The notes below the pieces were generated by a model that saw nothing but the letters and a program-made list of their open reading frames with translations, searched no databases and was not told the DNA's origin. Shown in pieces: positions 22,280 to 34,540 of a stretch of DNA of 64,000 nt; position 1 is the first letter of the stretch, and every line of letters starts with the position of its first letter. The stretch is from Helicoverpa zea. Its lineage: Eukaryota > Arthropoda > Insecta > Lepidoptera > Noctuidae. The translations under genes were made by a program, and so were the position numbers. Location: NCBI RefSeq assembly GCF_022581195.2, contig NC_061456.1:7132501-7196500 (forward strand), in the 5' to 3' direction.

Positions 22280-23197
22280 TTCGTTCTTAAAAATCAATGT
22301 ATCTTTCTCATATTATGTGTATGTTATTTTGTTCAAAGCTGTTTCGAATTAAAAGTATTTGGAAAATATTGACGTATTTTTTACTTTCTTTCAAATTTAC
22401 TTAATATTTTTAAAATAATATTTTGAAGCTCATTAGGCAGGTATAGCGTCAAGTCAGTAGAAATCTTTAGAAAAAAAAAAATACAATAACTGGTGGAATG
22501 TTCTAATATAGAATGTTGGCTGTAATATTCTAAGTGTTCATGTGCATTTGTTCGGTGCATGTGGTCGGTGACATTTCTTGTGTTTAAATTTCAAAGCTTG
22601 AAAAGTTTCAAACATATATTTATAATGTCAACAAACATAAATGTGGTAAATCGAGAACCTCCTTTTTCTTGGGAAGGCGGTAAATAGATTGCAATAGGTA
22701 CCACAAAATTTTGACATTTGAAACAAACTAGAATGCGTGTCGTTTGATATCCACCAGGTGTTTGGTCATCTCTTATTTTAAAATATCGGTCATTTGTAAT
22801 TTTACGCTCTTTAAATAATTTATTACTACCTAAAATATATCGCTTATGCATTCACAGTTTCCTATGACATTGAGCTGAAGAATCACAAATAGATCCTGAA
22901 GAGGTGTTATACCTACTTACGATTTTAGTCGTAAGCGATCTTTAATGAGTAAGTACTGACCGAAAAATACGAGACCGAAATCAAAAGGTTAAACAATCAT
23001 TGTATAGATCATAGATCCATTCAAGAAATAAATCATTTTATACAATCATATGAATGCAATAAGTTCAAAGGCGTCGATTTAATAATTGACCACAAAATAA
23101 TTGTAACGCCTTGAGAGAGGGACCTTCTTTCGACTCGTAATGATTTGTGTAAACCTTCTTTTAATGTCATTAAAAGTTTTATCACCGAATGCCGTTA

Positions 23198-23598
23198 GGG
23201 TGCGTCCACATCTGGCGAATGCGCCGCGAATGCGCAGCACGCGAGCCGATCGCGAGCTGTCCGCGAGCTGCGCGCGTGCAGTCACTGCAATAGTTCGGTG
23301 CGCCTCTTTAGCGCAACTCACGCAAGGCTCGTATAGAGCGCGCGAGCGGCGCGCGATCTGCGCGCAATCAGTTCTCGCCCTTACAGTTCCGTATATTGGC
23401 TCAGTACTATCGAAGATGGCAGACGTCGCGCGCCGCCTGCGCGCCGCTTGCGTGCGGCGCTTAGGTCGCGCGCGAGCTGCGCGCGTGCGGCGCAGAAGCG
23501 GCTCACGAACAAAAATGCACGCGCGCAGCTCGCGGACAGCTCGCGATCGGCTCGCGTGCTGCGCATTCGCGGCGCATTCGCCAGATGTGGACGCACCC
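23198..23598. mobile_element. Harbinger-like MITE with 83 bp perfect inverted repeats
   Basis: The termini 23198-23280 and 23516-23598 are exact inverse copies 83 bp long, starting GGGTGCGTCCACATCTGG. TTA flanks both sides (23195-23197 and 23599-23601). The GGG start and TTA duplication fit PIF/Harbinger. The 401 bp element is extremely GC- and CpG-rich against AT-rich surroundings, and its long open frames in several phases are a by-product of that composition. It carries no transposase. Confidence 0.8.
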
Positions 23599-24321
23599 TT
23601 ACTGTTACCTATTTTCATAAATAAATGCATGTTAAGAAGCTATATCAACATATTGCATACATCTGTGACATTCGTGAATCTTATTAACATTATAAAAAAA
23701 TACACTGAATATAGAGCGGATTTTAAGTTCTCATGTTTATTCAATTTAGCTTCTCTTCATTTGAGTCGTTTAAAGCTCATAAATCACTACTCTATGGCAT
23801 TCAGGACACGTTTTATAATAAAAATATGGCGGACCATAGCCTGAGGTGCTGACGATTATTAAATTATTGTAATTTTTGCACTTTAGGTTTCTAACCGTTC
23901 GTAAAATAGCATTGTATTAAAAAATAATTGTTTCATGATTGATGATGATATTTTCCATTAGCATATGTTTAATCTAAATGGTGATTAATATGTTAATTAT
24001 TGTTACGTGCCGTTTACCAAATTAACAATGCTGTTCACGCGTGCATTTGATATTATGTATTTTACAGGAAAATTCAACTCCATTTATTTATAATAGTTAA
24101 TTTAAATAGCCAGTAGGGTAATAGGTACTATTTGGATGACTTACTCCCGGAGTTGCTTCTAAGCCGTGTGATGGATGGATTTAATCAATTGCTGACTGAT
24201 TGATGTCTGTTGTAACTCCAAAACATTGCGTACTCACATTCCCGTGCCTCTTTTTGCTAGTTACCAGTATTACGTCTTTTAAACGTCAAAATAGAGGCAA
24301 GACACTATTTATGACCGATTC

Positions 24322-24440
24322 TGGGGCTGCGGGATTGGTCGAAAGAGTTACCGCAGCCCTGGTACATAAGAGGCTTACGAAGGAACATGGTTTTAGTCAG
24401 TAAGGAGGAGTCATTCATTGAGGAGGACGATTTCCCATAA
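24322..24440 (+). mobile_element. R1-type LINE 3' region remnant
   Basis: It contains GGGGCTGCGGGATTGGTCGA, CCGCAGCCCTGGTACATA and GGTTTTAGTCAGTAAG. These blocks are found in the same order in the 3' part of the LINE at 25221-26331. Only the untranslated end survives. Confidence 0.6.
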
Positions 24441-24815
24441 AAAGAATTCCCCTTATTCATGGCCGAAGCAATTCTATATAGAAACAAAAAACTTACTATT
24501 GTAGGTACAGGTGAAAAATTACATTTGTAACAAATTAGTGAACAAATTAATATAGTAAATGCCAAAGTTCGATTAAAGCCAATTAAACTACAATTTAAAA
24601 CCAATTATGCATTTAACATCTACTGTTTGATAAATTAAAGTTTTGATTGATAAAGATTTAAACATAAACAGTCAATATAATAGGTAGAATAAGACGGAAA
24701 GCTTTAAGTTCCATAAAACCTACGCAAAGCAGTAACAATTGATTACCTATAATAATACCTGTAATATTTTTTTTTTATATATAATAACTGGAACTGGAAC
24801 ATCTGTCATTTTACA

Positions 24816-24955
24816 AGGCATCGTCATCATCATCTGCTTAGCCTTTTCTCAACTATGTCGTTGTTTTCAACTCTTACCAGATGCAGCTAAGTACCAGTGT
24901 TTCACCTAGACTGATGCCCCTTGGTATGACTTTCTGTCTACTGGCTACACGTACA
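24816..24955 (-). mobile_element. Decayed SINE tail (type A)
   Basis: In reverse orientation it follows the end of the type A SINE: CATCATCATCTGCTTAGCC, then a degenerate stretch with CCAGATGCAGCTAAGTACC, then CTTGGTATGACTTTCTG. It is strongly diverged and headless. Confidence 0.5.
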
Positions 24956-25220
24956 CATAGATAATAAAATATTATATAGATAATATAATATTCATACCAT
25001 AAAACTAAATCAGTTAGATTGCTTGCCAGAACCACAGGATTGCAGAAAAGAGTAAACGGCGTCCTGAAACTGGAAATACCTAAAGATCTTTCTTACTCAG
25101 TCAAATACTCGCTGTCGTTATAATACACCTGGTGATACGATTGTCAATGATCTCTAACCACCCTCATCATCATCATCACATCAGCCAATTGCCATCCACT
25201 GTTGGAAGTAGGCCTCCCCC

Positions 25221-26027
25221 CTCTACGCGGGAGTCTTGCGGTCCATGGCCCTTTACGGGGCCCCGGTATGGGCACGTTCGGTACGGAAACGGGCCGTACA
25301 CTACCTGAACGTGCCCCAAAGGGTGATAGCCATTAGGCTAATCCGGGGGTACCGCACGATCTCCCGCGAAGCAGCTGGCCTACTTGCTGGACTGCCACCG
25401 TGGGATCTGGAGGCGAGGGTCTTCTTGCGCCTGTACGACTGGCGCGAGGAGGCTCAGCGCCGGGGGGAAACCCCGTTGCCGCGGCAAGTTGTCGCGCAGC
25501 GGGCAGAGCTCCGGCGCAATCTCATGGTGGCCTGGAGGGAGCGACTGTCGCAACCCAGTGCAGGGCACGCCACCATCGTGGCGGTAAGTCCCCTCTTTGA
25601 GGAGTGGCTCGGGAGGAGTCATGGCGCCCTCACGTACCGCATGACGCAGGTCCTCACCGGACACGGTTGTTTCGGGAGGTACCTACACCGAATCGGTCGC
25701 GAGGAGGCGCCCGGGTGTCACCATTGTGCGGACAGCCCCGAGGACACGGTGGACCACACAGTCCAGGTGTGCCCCGCATGGGAAGGGCACCGCCGGGTCC
25801 TCGTCGAGGCTTTGGGCGGCGGCGATCTCTCGCGTCCGGCCCTGGTTCAGGCCATGGTCCGGGGCGAGAGGGAATGGGATGCTGTCGCCTCCTTCTGCGA
25901 AGCGGTCATGCTCGAGAAGGAGGAGGCGGAACGCCAGAGAGTACGCACCTCTCATCCCGGCCGCCGCGCTGGACAAGGTAGACACCATGGGCGCCGGGTG
26001 TCGCGTGATGACTCCCGGCCACCGTAG
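25221..26027 (+). pseudogene. Non-LTR retrotransposon polyprotein, C-terminal fragment
   Basis: The frame opens at the insertion junction with LYAGVLRSMALYGAPVWA, the block that follows the reverse transcriptase domain in R1-clade elements. It continues with RTISREAAGLLAGLPPWDLE and a zinc-knuckle-like CHHCADSPEDTVDHTVQVC (C-x2-C-x9-H-x4-C) before a basic tail and a stop at 26027. The endonuclease and reverse transcriptase cores are missing, so the protein has no activity of its own. No frameshift or internal stop is seen, which suggests a fairly recent insertion. Confidence 0.85.
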
Positions 26028-26331
26028 GCGTGGGTCTGTGGGCTGTGAGTTCGGGTGGCTCATCGTCCCTCTGTCTGCTTAGACGACAGACCCGTGTCGA
26101 CGGCGCGCGTTGTTCCACGCGCTCCTCAAAGAGATGTCAGCAACCCCAGCGGGGCCCAGCAGGGCCAAGGCCTGCCGGGGCTGCGGGTTGTTCGAAAGAG
26201 ATACCGCGGCCCTGGTACATATGGCCTATGACGGAACACGACGGTTTTTAGTCAGTAAGAGTCTGACACTCCCTCACCGCTGCACCCACAGCGGGAGGGG
26301 TCATTTGATGATTTTTGACGTCGGAAAAAAA
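25221..26331 (+). mobile_element. 5'-truncated R1-clade-like LINE insertion
   Basis: An 1111 bp GC-rich insertion ending in GTCGGAAAAAAAA, flanked by an 11 bp direct repeat AGGCCTCCCCC (25210-25220 and 26332-26342). The flanks are themselves a common lepidopteran repeat (ATCCACTGTTGGAAGTAGGC), so this is a nested insertion. The first 807 bp are the C-terminal end of the LINE polyprotein and the rest is its 3' untranslated region. Confidence 0.8.
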
Positions 26332-26845
26332 AGGCCTCCCCCAATGAGCGCACACCATCTTAAGCGATTTTGAAATAGCTAAATCCCAGCAATACGAGAT
26401 ATACGAATGCTCAGAATTAAAAAATAACTTTTATGAATACTACTAAAAAAAAAACATGTAACATCTATTAAGAAGACAGTCAGATAGACACATTACCTTT
26501 GCCTACATAATTTAGAAAATATTTGTTAGGAATACGACTAGTTTTGCAGAAGTGCGTTTTTGCACTGTATGGAGGATATATGTTAATATTTTAAGTTATT
26601 TGTAAAAATGTCGTTGGTGTACCTTACTAAATAAATAAATAAATAAAAGTGTTGCATCTTTAAGTTAAGGTACAGAAAAACAAGATCAACAATCTAATTT
26701 CACTAATATACTAACGATAAATATACTGAAAACATCTACCGAGATAGCTTTAAAATAGACTTTGAAACTGATGAGAAGTTAATTTTATAACTTCTGAGTA
26801 GGTAAGGTATGTAAGCTTTATTATTTATACTCATATTTTTGTAAA

Positions 26846-27229
26846 AAAAAGTCGTGGTGGCCTAGTGGGTAAAGGACCAATCTCTCAAGTATGAGGGCGC
26901 GGGTTCGATCCCAGGTCAGGCAAGTACCAATGCAACTTTTCTAAGTCTGTATGTACTTTCTAAGTATATCTTAGACACCATTGGCTGTGTTTCGGATGGC
27001 ACGTTAAACTGTAGGTCCCGGCTGTCATTGAACATCCTTGGCAGTCGTTACGGGTAGTCAGAAGCCAGTAAGTCTGACACCAGTCTAACCAAGGGGTATC
27101 GGGTTGCCCGGGTAACTGGGTTGAGGAGGTCAGATAGGCAGTCGCTTCTTGTAAAGCACTGGTACTCAGCTGAATCCGGTTAGACTGGAAGCCGACCCCA
27201 ACATGATTGGGAAAAAGGCTCGGAGGATG
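26846..27229 (+). mobile_element. Complete tRNA-derived SINE, type A tail
   Basis: The head carries RNA polymerase III box A (GTGGCCTAGTGGGTAA at 26857) and box B (GGTTCGATCCC at about 26901). The core AAGTACCAATGCAACTTTTC follows, then a tail with CCCGGGTAACTGGGTTGAGG and the end GGGAAAAAGGCTCGGAGGATG. An exact 17 bp direct repeat ACTCATATTTTTGTAAA flanks it (26829-26845 and 27230-27246). It resembles SINEs described from noctuid moths, but I cannot name the family with certainty. Confidence 0.88.
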
Positions 27230-27663
27230 ACTCATATTTTTGTAAATATCTTTCTAAAAAAAAAACCTATTAATTATATAGCAAAAAATAATACAATGCA
27301 TTGTTTTAATGCATTATGTTAATACGAGTACGTCCAAAGACAATTTGCTTTCGTATAGGTACACGTAACTGTCATCTTGACTCCTCATATAGATCTTGCT
27401 ATTATTATAACAAAATGCCATATTCAAATAAATTTGTCTACAAAACAACAAAAAAGTAAACCGCAATAAAGTTTAATTTTGCATTAAAATCACGTAAAAA
27501 ATGAACTAGTTATACTAAGAAACGAGTCCTAGATCTTAACCTTAAAACTTAATATGTGCAGGATGGATGGCCCAAGTGTTATTTTAATACAATTTCTAGT
27601 CTCGCGTCAAATTATTTAAATGTTATTGCAGTTCGCGCCTAAAGTGGGTGGTTCCTTGAGCGA

Positions 27664-27671
27664 TATATAAA
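27664..27671 (+). promoter_or_regulatory. TATA box of gene 4
   Basis: TATATAAA lies 77 bp before the start codon at 27741, placing transcription start near 27695 and giving a leader of about 45 nt. Confidence 0.7.
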
Positions 27672-27740
27672 GCTTGCGCGGATTTTTTACCAGCACACAC
27701 AAACTAGTTCAACGTAGCTAGACAACCTTAGATATCCAAA

Positions 27741-28642
27741 ATGAAATTCGCAGTAAGTAAATCGAACGCAAATTGATAAAATAGAAAAATTAAAATAAAA
27801 TTCAAGTGATGATAAAATGTGTAAACATAAAGTGTACTGAGTAGTGATGACAATGCAGTAATTGGTCTTGTGAATACAGGTGGTGATCTTGGCGTGCGTG
27901 GCTGCCGCAAGCGCGCAATACAACTCTGGAGCCTACAACCCCTTCGGTAACCAGTACCGCAACCCCTACAAGTTCCAGCCCACTCCCGCGCCTTACCGCC
28001 CATACCGTCTGCCCTCCTCCACCCCCGTCTACACTCCCGTCGTCTACAAAGCCTCCACTCCCTCTCCCGTCGTCCCCGTGCCAATTGCTGTAGCCAGACA
28101 AGTCGACGCCCGCAACGCCCAGATCGTCAAGTTCGGCAATGAAGCCAACCCTGATGGCAGCTACGCTTACTTGTGAGTATTAACCCCTTTCCATAACTAT
28201 TGCCTATTAATATTCAACAGAATTTTTAACAAAATTACTTAAATACTCTTTTTATTTCCAGCTACGAAACCGACAACGGCATCGCCGCTCAGGAACAGGG
28301 CACTCCCCGCAACTTCGGTGGAAACCCCCCTGTAGTGCCAGTCGTCGCCCAGGGCTCTTTCTCCTGGACCTCTCCCGAGGGTGAACCCATTGCTATCTCC
28401 TACGTTGCTGATGAGAACGGATACCAGCCCAGTGTAAGTTCTTGACTATAATTTTAATTTCATCTATTAGAGGTTTTGAGGTGTCTAATTGCCTAGGATT
28501 TATGTAATCGTCCAAGATAGATATATAATTTAATGTAATGATTTTACAGGGTAACGCAATCCCCACCGCTCCCCCCGTACCCGCTCAGATCGCCCGTGCC
28601 CTCGCCTACGTCGCCGGCCGTGGAGCTCCCCTGAAGAAGTAA
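27741..28642 (+). CDS. RR-1 cuticular protein (gene 4)
   Basis: Exons 27741-27752, 27880-28172, 28262-28433 and 28550-28642 give 189 residues. MKFA plus VVILACVAAASA form the signal peptide. Residues 17-90 are a Tyr/Pro-rich linker (NPYKFQPTPAPYRPYRLP; TPVYTPVVYKASTPSPVVP). The RR-1 domain follows at about 90-165: DGSYAYFYETDNGIAAQ, GSFSWTSPEGEPIAISY, VADENGYQPSGNAIPTAP. The C-terminus is PAQIARALAYVAGRGAPLKK. It shares the GTPR(N/D)FGGNPP(V/L)VPVV insert and all intron positions with gene 3, so it is that gene's paralog with a longer linker. The protein would be secreted into chitinous cuticle. Third codon positions are strongly GC-biased. An AATAAA at 28726-28731 is the likely poly(A) signal. 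Confidence 0.93.
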
Positions 28643-28725
28643 GAAGCTGAATACCGAATACAAACGCACTACAATTTAAGTACATTACAGAGTTGATAGT
28701 ACAATTTAGAAGTATTTTCAAGTGT

Positions 28726-28731
28726 AATAAA
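28726..28731 (+). terminator. Poly(A) signal of gene 4
   Basis: AATAAA 84 nt past the stop codon of gene 4. Confidence 0.7.
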
Positions 28732-31700
28732 ATGTGATATCTTTAACTTACAATTTTTATTTGCTATTTCTACGATTAAATATTTATTATTTACGTAAAA
28801 GTGTAAATAAAAATAAAGCTTAATAGAAAAATAAAAGGTTGTTCCCGTTATATTTTTTTGTATTATTTTCAATTAAATACGTTTCTTAATATAAATAACC
28901 CCACATGTTACGCAATTCAAATGTGTAAGAGTATTCGCAATACACGAAGGAAAGATTTTAATTTAAATACAAATTGATTAGACTTATCAGTAACATTGTA
29001 TAGGTGTGGTTTTGGGCGGAGTTGCGATAAAGATGTAAACGAAAACGATAGGGCATGGCCGCTATCAAAAACTATCGTATAAAATAGACTATTATAATTG
29101 ATTAAAAATAGTAACTACATGGTATTTCCTTTTGAAGATTTTTTTTTTGTAATTCATAGATAATAATCTACATATGTAACCTTTTGGACTGATGAGATAG
29201 GTAGTTTCTTAAGACGGAATTAGAATTGATCTTCGAAATCGATTATTCAGAAATTAACATCAAATAGATATCATTTTGGATTATTTATTGCTAAAGTTAT
29301 TCGTCAACTCATTGCCACTCGAGGCTATTATCGACTTATAATGTTATTTTAAAATTCATAGATTTTCAATTAGAAAAAAAAACTAATAAAAATGTCCTGA
29401 GATTATTTTTATCCGCACGTGACCAGTAAAGTAAAAGTTACTGCAATTTATCGTGAAACATATACATATTATAATGCAAAAAAGTTTGTTGTCTGGTTGA
29501 ATGCCCTAGCTTCAGTAGGTGCCAGTGTGACCTCAAAAATATTTCAGTGTTAGATAGTTATTTTTTAGAGGAAAGCTATGCTAAAGGCTTTTTAGCCAGA
29601 TATGTGAAATAATTTTTCACTATCATCATTTACTTGGGTCCAGTGCAGTGTCTTCCTGCATCTCTCCGTCACCATCTTTCCAGCAATAGGTACTTCAGTT
29701 CTTTCAGCAAAATCGCTTTGTCGTCATTCACACAATACATCCATCGCTACTCTTATACTTAGATATAGGCATATACATTTCTTAGTAGCTGCATGGTCAT
29801 ACTGAGCTTTGGGCCAAAATGAAAACTCTAAAGTAAGACAAATAAATGCTATGACCTATTTCCAGTGGGTATAAGCACAGATTATAGTATAAGTCTCATA
29901 AAAGGTATTGTTGACTGAATAGTTGAATAGCTACGGATACGATAAAGATGTTTGAACTCAATACCAAAACGTAATTGAATTAAACTTAATGCTTTATAGG
30001 CAATTAAACCTAGTCAACACGCTCTAGAGACTGTAAATGATAAACAGAGACCTCAAGTTAATAGTATTGTTAAGATTACCTAAGTACTAACTTCATTAGT
30101 TTAATTGGCTTGTAAAATAATTATTTCATTTAACATTGGCACTTGCAAAACAATTTTTGGAATGAATTCGAAGTGGTCTATAAATGTTTTAGTGTACGAC
30201 ACGGTTATGGTAATGAATTGGACATTTAGCTACTAATGAGATTATAAATCGGTCAGAAATCGATCGCATTGTGTCTCATGGGGACCGTCCTTCGTTTTTA
30301 TTCGACCACAGAAGGCTGGTAAGCCCACGCGATTGCGAGGTGCCATCCATCTAAATATTACACAATACCTCAGAATCAGAATCTTTATAGCAAACTGGTT
30401 CTAAAGATTTATTTCTGTTACGACCTCAGGGGATTCGTTAAACAGATATTCGTAAGCTTTTTTATATCGCTGCTCTTTATTGAATTACTGTGTATCGGTT
30501 ACATTCTGCATGGCAAAAAAATGTGACCGTTAAAGATTCCTTTGTTTTTTATTCATGTAAAACAGCTAAAACTTACGTCCTTGTCGTCACAACTGAAAAA
30601 GGGATCACTGGATCAGGTAGGTAAAACTAAGTTTCTGACTATCATCAGTATTAGGTATGTTTCGATATCCTTTGTCATTTGTTGAAGTTGTTGACAAGCC
30701 GACTGATCCTAAATGTTGCTTTAGTACTACGAACGAAATTAAACTTCGCATCATATGTCAGACAGTCACCGTTGACGGAGACGTTTGAGAGGCAATCATC
30801 ATCTCAAAGATAAGTAACATGGGTGATTCCGTCATTGGCATTTTATTTTGTCAATTTTGAGTTCTTGGCATAAAATGCAAATTAATATGGCAATAGGCTT
30901 TTAAAAGGTACAATTATTACCATGACTGATCAAAATACCAAACTATGTTACGATTCTGTTAAAAAACACTACACAAGAATAAATTACTAAAAAATATGGC
31001 TCTTACGTAAATTGTTCTAAATTTTATGTTAATTGATCGAATTAAAATATCAATGTCAAATGCCCTTCTTGGTAGATTAATGTACCGAATCGCTTAAGTT
31101 TGGCAGACTGAAGATAAGAATGGTAGAACATGGAATAATTAAATGTAAATTTTACACCTCGAAATCTGTGATAGATCTGTTTGTGTGTTTTCGTAACGAA
31201 TAAATGGCTTTATGGGTTAAATGTGAGTAATAATCGTTTGTTAGACAAAGGCCTGGCGTGTGATGCGGCAAGTGATCTTCACCTCTCGGTGGAGCTCCAT
31301 CGTGATGCTATGCGGTCCGTTCGGGCGCGACCTTAGCATTTGGCGTAACGCACTTACCGCTTTATACATACAAGCGATTGCCTACAATGTTGCTTGTCAT
31401 TTTTTTGTATACATATGTAGTAAAGACATTGATTGAATTATTGTTATTTGTAGTGAATATCAATTCCGTCTTTTGCGAACCAGAATATTTTCTGAATTAT
31501 TTTTATGTGTAGGTACATGTACTACCTCTATCTCATATGCGTATATACCTAAACATAGCTACATACTCAAAGCAAAAACCTAGATCGATGATTGTACCTA
31601 CTAGTAAAAACATCTTAAATTAAATTGAAATCTAGGATCTACTGTAAAGAATAGGTGCTTTGTAGCTTTTTGTTTTTGAAAGAAATATACACCAAGCAAA

Positions 31701-31811
31701 TATAGGAATATTTTTAATCCTACCTTCCTACAGATTTATTTGGTTCGGTGCAGTGCCAAGAAAATTCATTCCATCTGAATCATTACCGCTATTTGAACTA
31801 AGCTAAACTCC

Positions 31812-32190
31812 TTATTATATTCCAAACTCACCAATTAAAAAATCAAATAGTTAATAACAATCAAACGGGCAAATAATCCCCTTTACAATTATATGGCATG
31901 TATGGCTTTAATAGTGGCCTATAGGTAGTAGTACCTTCGCCCTGGGCACACTTGTCGTACTATAATATAATGTCGATGTTGCTTTTGTTTTACTATACCT
32001 ACTCGCGATTATTATATTCCAAACTCTCCAATACAAACAAACGGACACACAAACCCTTGTAAAACTACATGGCATGTATGGCTTTAATAGTGCACCATCG
32101 CTTGATAAATGCGGACTCCCGTGGCCTATAACAGAACCTTCGCCCTGGGCACACTTGTCGTACTATAATGTCGATGTTGCTTTTGTTTTA
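31812..32190 (+). repeat. Diverged tandem duplication, ~190 bp units
   Basis: Copy 1 (31812-31996) and copy 2 (32014-32190) share, in order, TTATATTCCAAACTC, GGCATGTATGGCTTTAATAG, CCTTCGCCCTGGGCACACTT and GTCGATGTTGCTTTTGTTTT. The copies differ by indels of up to about 35 bp. Confidence 0.85.
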
Positions 32191-34540
32191 TTGTTATATG
32201 TTGCAGGTATAACATTTATGAGTCATTAAGAATAAGCCCTCTGTAATTTAGATTTGATGCTTAAATTGTAGGTGTGTGAAGGGCGACCGCAAAATCTTCG
32301 GTTCCATAAAGGAACCGACAAAAGAAGGAGAAGAGTTCAATAGTAGGTGTTAAATTGACTAGCCGATATCTAGAGTTATTGTGGGTACAAGTAAGTGTAA
32401 AGCTTAGTTTTTATCAAAAGACGTTAATGTTTCTATTGATATTGAAACAGATTACTAAGTATTGTAAGAGAATTCAACAAAAACTACTATATGAATGAGT
32501 AGGTAACGATTCCAATAAAGATGAATCTGATATAGGTTGGTATTTGAAGTACGATTTATGATTTTTATAATGTCATAGTGGCCACATATTACAATCGATA
32601 AAACGACGTCTTTCCTATTAATATAAACCAAATAATAATTTATATGAAATGGTTGTTTTGTGTCATATTGATTCAAGATCATATAACTTTAGATCCAATC
32701 AATTTTATTTATTTGTATATTTTATCATTGAATTTGCATTCACAGTTCTAATCATGATGTTATTTAAATAATGTGAAAACTTAACTTAGAAGTTGATATT
32801 CTAAATTCACAACTGTCCATAAATTTTGCTGCACAGGTATTCAATATTTAAATATCAGAAAGACTGACGAGCCATAAAAGTCTGCTACTCTTCATTCTAA
32901 TTTAATCTTGCTTCATATAATCTATGTCTTTATTTGAAAGTTCACGGCGATATAGACTAGATACCTGCCTACACCTTTGTAGATTTATGTAAACAACTCG
33001 AACACATGGGTGCGGCTGAAGACGATTCTCTGCTTGATAATATCGTAACGCTTAATCTTATCACCATACGAATGGCTCTATGTAACCGCTCTTACTCCCA
33101 AATCAAATAAAACATCAAAACGAGTATTCAAAAAGTTTATAGATGATATGGCCTATTGCTCTGTTTCTAGTAATGACTTTGTAAGATACAGGCGATAATG
33201 CCTTTCATTTCTGAGGTCGAGAAGATACTCGGCGTCAATGTATTTATTTATCATGTAGACCTATTGAAATAAACCTATTAGTAAAGCATTAACGCGTTCT
33301 TAGTAAATTGCATTTGGTTTCATCAAAGTTGTAGTAATGTGTGCACTTAAATTAATGGGCGGCGCCGCGGGATATTACTAGAATTGCACGCACACGCGCC
33401 ATTTTTTGCCAATTATTTTAATCTCATAATTTTATTTATATTGAATAATCTTATTTGGTCTATTGTTGAAGTCTGAGGATGAAAAAAAAGTGCTTGAATA
33501 CCGAAACAAAAATTACAGCCATAATTTAAGGGCTTCGAGAAAAACTAGCACTTAGCCTTTTGAAGGATCTAGCCTTTAAAATAACTGTTTTATTTTCTAG
33601 ATGTTGCGGTTAAGTATATGGCCAGTTTATTATATAAAATATGACCTAGAGTTATATTAGGTAGTGTCTACCTTAATAGTGTTTATAGGCCTGCGGTTTG
33701 TCACCGACATTTATGTTGCAATCTCTAAAGACAACTTTGTTTCAAAAAGCAACAAGTGAACAAACCCTTTTCATTATTTTTAGAACCAAAATTACAAGAT
33801 GATTGACTTACAAGCAATAATGGAACAAAGACTGATTTTGATACAAAAATTATTTTTTAAATTACTGGTTTTAAGTGGCGCCAATACTGCCTACCTAAAG
33901 GCCATTAACATTCTGTATTTTATGTGGCTATAGGTACTCGTTAATCGTAAATATTCTTGCTGGTAATAATCATTTAAATCGGCAAAAAGTTGTTTAATTG
34001 AAACCCAGACCGTCACAGTATCGATAAAAGAAGGCTGTTCTATTCGAATCATCTTGTCACACGCATCGTTCACGTGAACATCGATATAATTCGATTCACG
34101 ATTAGACAACCACTTATAATAACTCAACTATCAATATACATATTTTAGACAATATTTTATTTAATATGTGGGGCAAAATTGTGCCGAATCGTTGAAATGT
34201 CAAAGATTACATTTTTTGGCATTTATTGTAGCTCGAGGACGCCTAGCCTGCTTATTACGGTAACAAGCAATTTATTCGCATAATTTAGATCATAAAAAGA
34301 ACATCTTAAAATTTAAAACGGTATTGATGTTGAACAACATTGAACTAGTTAGTCTGTGTTTTGTGTACTGGATTAAGAAAAAAATAAAACTATGCACTAC
34401 CAGAATACATTTTAACGTAGGTAAATACTATAATTTCTTGTGCGGTAGTGGAAAAATACTACATTAATAACTACATGCACCTACACAGTGTACTTTTAAT
34501 CAAAGTTGGTTTATTACTTAAGAACGGAACGTATGAAAAT

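Larger units (their letters stand above)
19735..27663. other. Intergenic between paralogs 3 and 4: transposon nest
   Basis: Eight kilobases with no host gene that I can support. Repeats listed separately fill much of it: a dispersed lepidopteran repeat (20399-20681), a block with inverted ends (20801-21183), two Harbinger-like MITEs (21309-21788 and 23198-23598), a CRE-containing tandem array, LINE and SINE insertions. An open frame on the minus strand at 22591-22851 (86 codons) has no recognisable domain. Confidence 0.65.

Noticed and set aside
22591..22851. 86-codon minus-strand open frame
   Set aside because: No recognised domain, and it is surrounded by repeats. It may be a transposon scrap, but there is nothing to support a call.
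23079..23844. Long Arg/Ala-rich open frames on both strands
   Set aside because: They coincide with the CpG-rich Harbinger-like MITE and its inverted ends. Composition, not coding, explains the lack of stops.
25380..26373. Several overlapping open frames on both strands around the LINE
   Set aside because: They are shadows in GC-rich LINE sequence. Only the frame from 25221 to 26027 carries the recognised LINE C-terminal motifs.
26851..26925. A tRNA gene (box A and box B present)
   Set aside because: The sequence continues into the SINE core and tail and does not fold into a complete cloverleaf with a standard anticodon arm as far as I can see. It is the SINE head.
32266..32352. Short coding-like patch (GAAGGGCGACCGCAAAATC and following)
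   Set aside because: Open for under 30 codons in any frame with no motif. It is too short to separate from chance.
33891..34127. 78-codon minus-strand open frame with protein-like composition
   Set aside because: No known motif, no signal peptide, no matching splice partner or promoter. Chance cannot be excluded.
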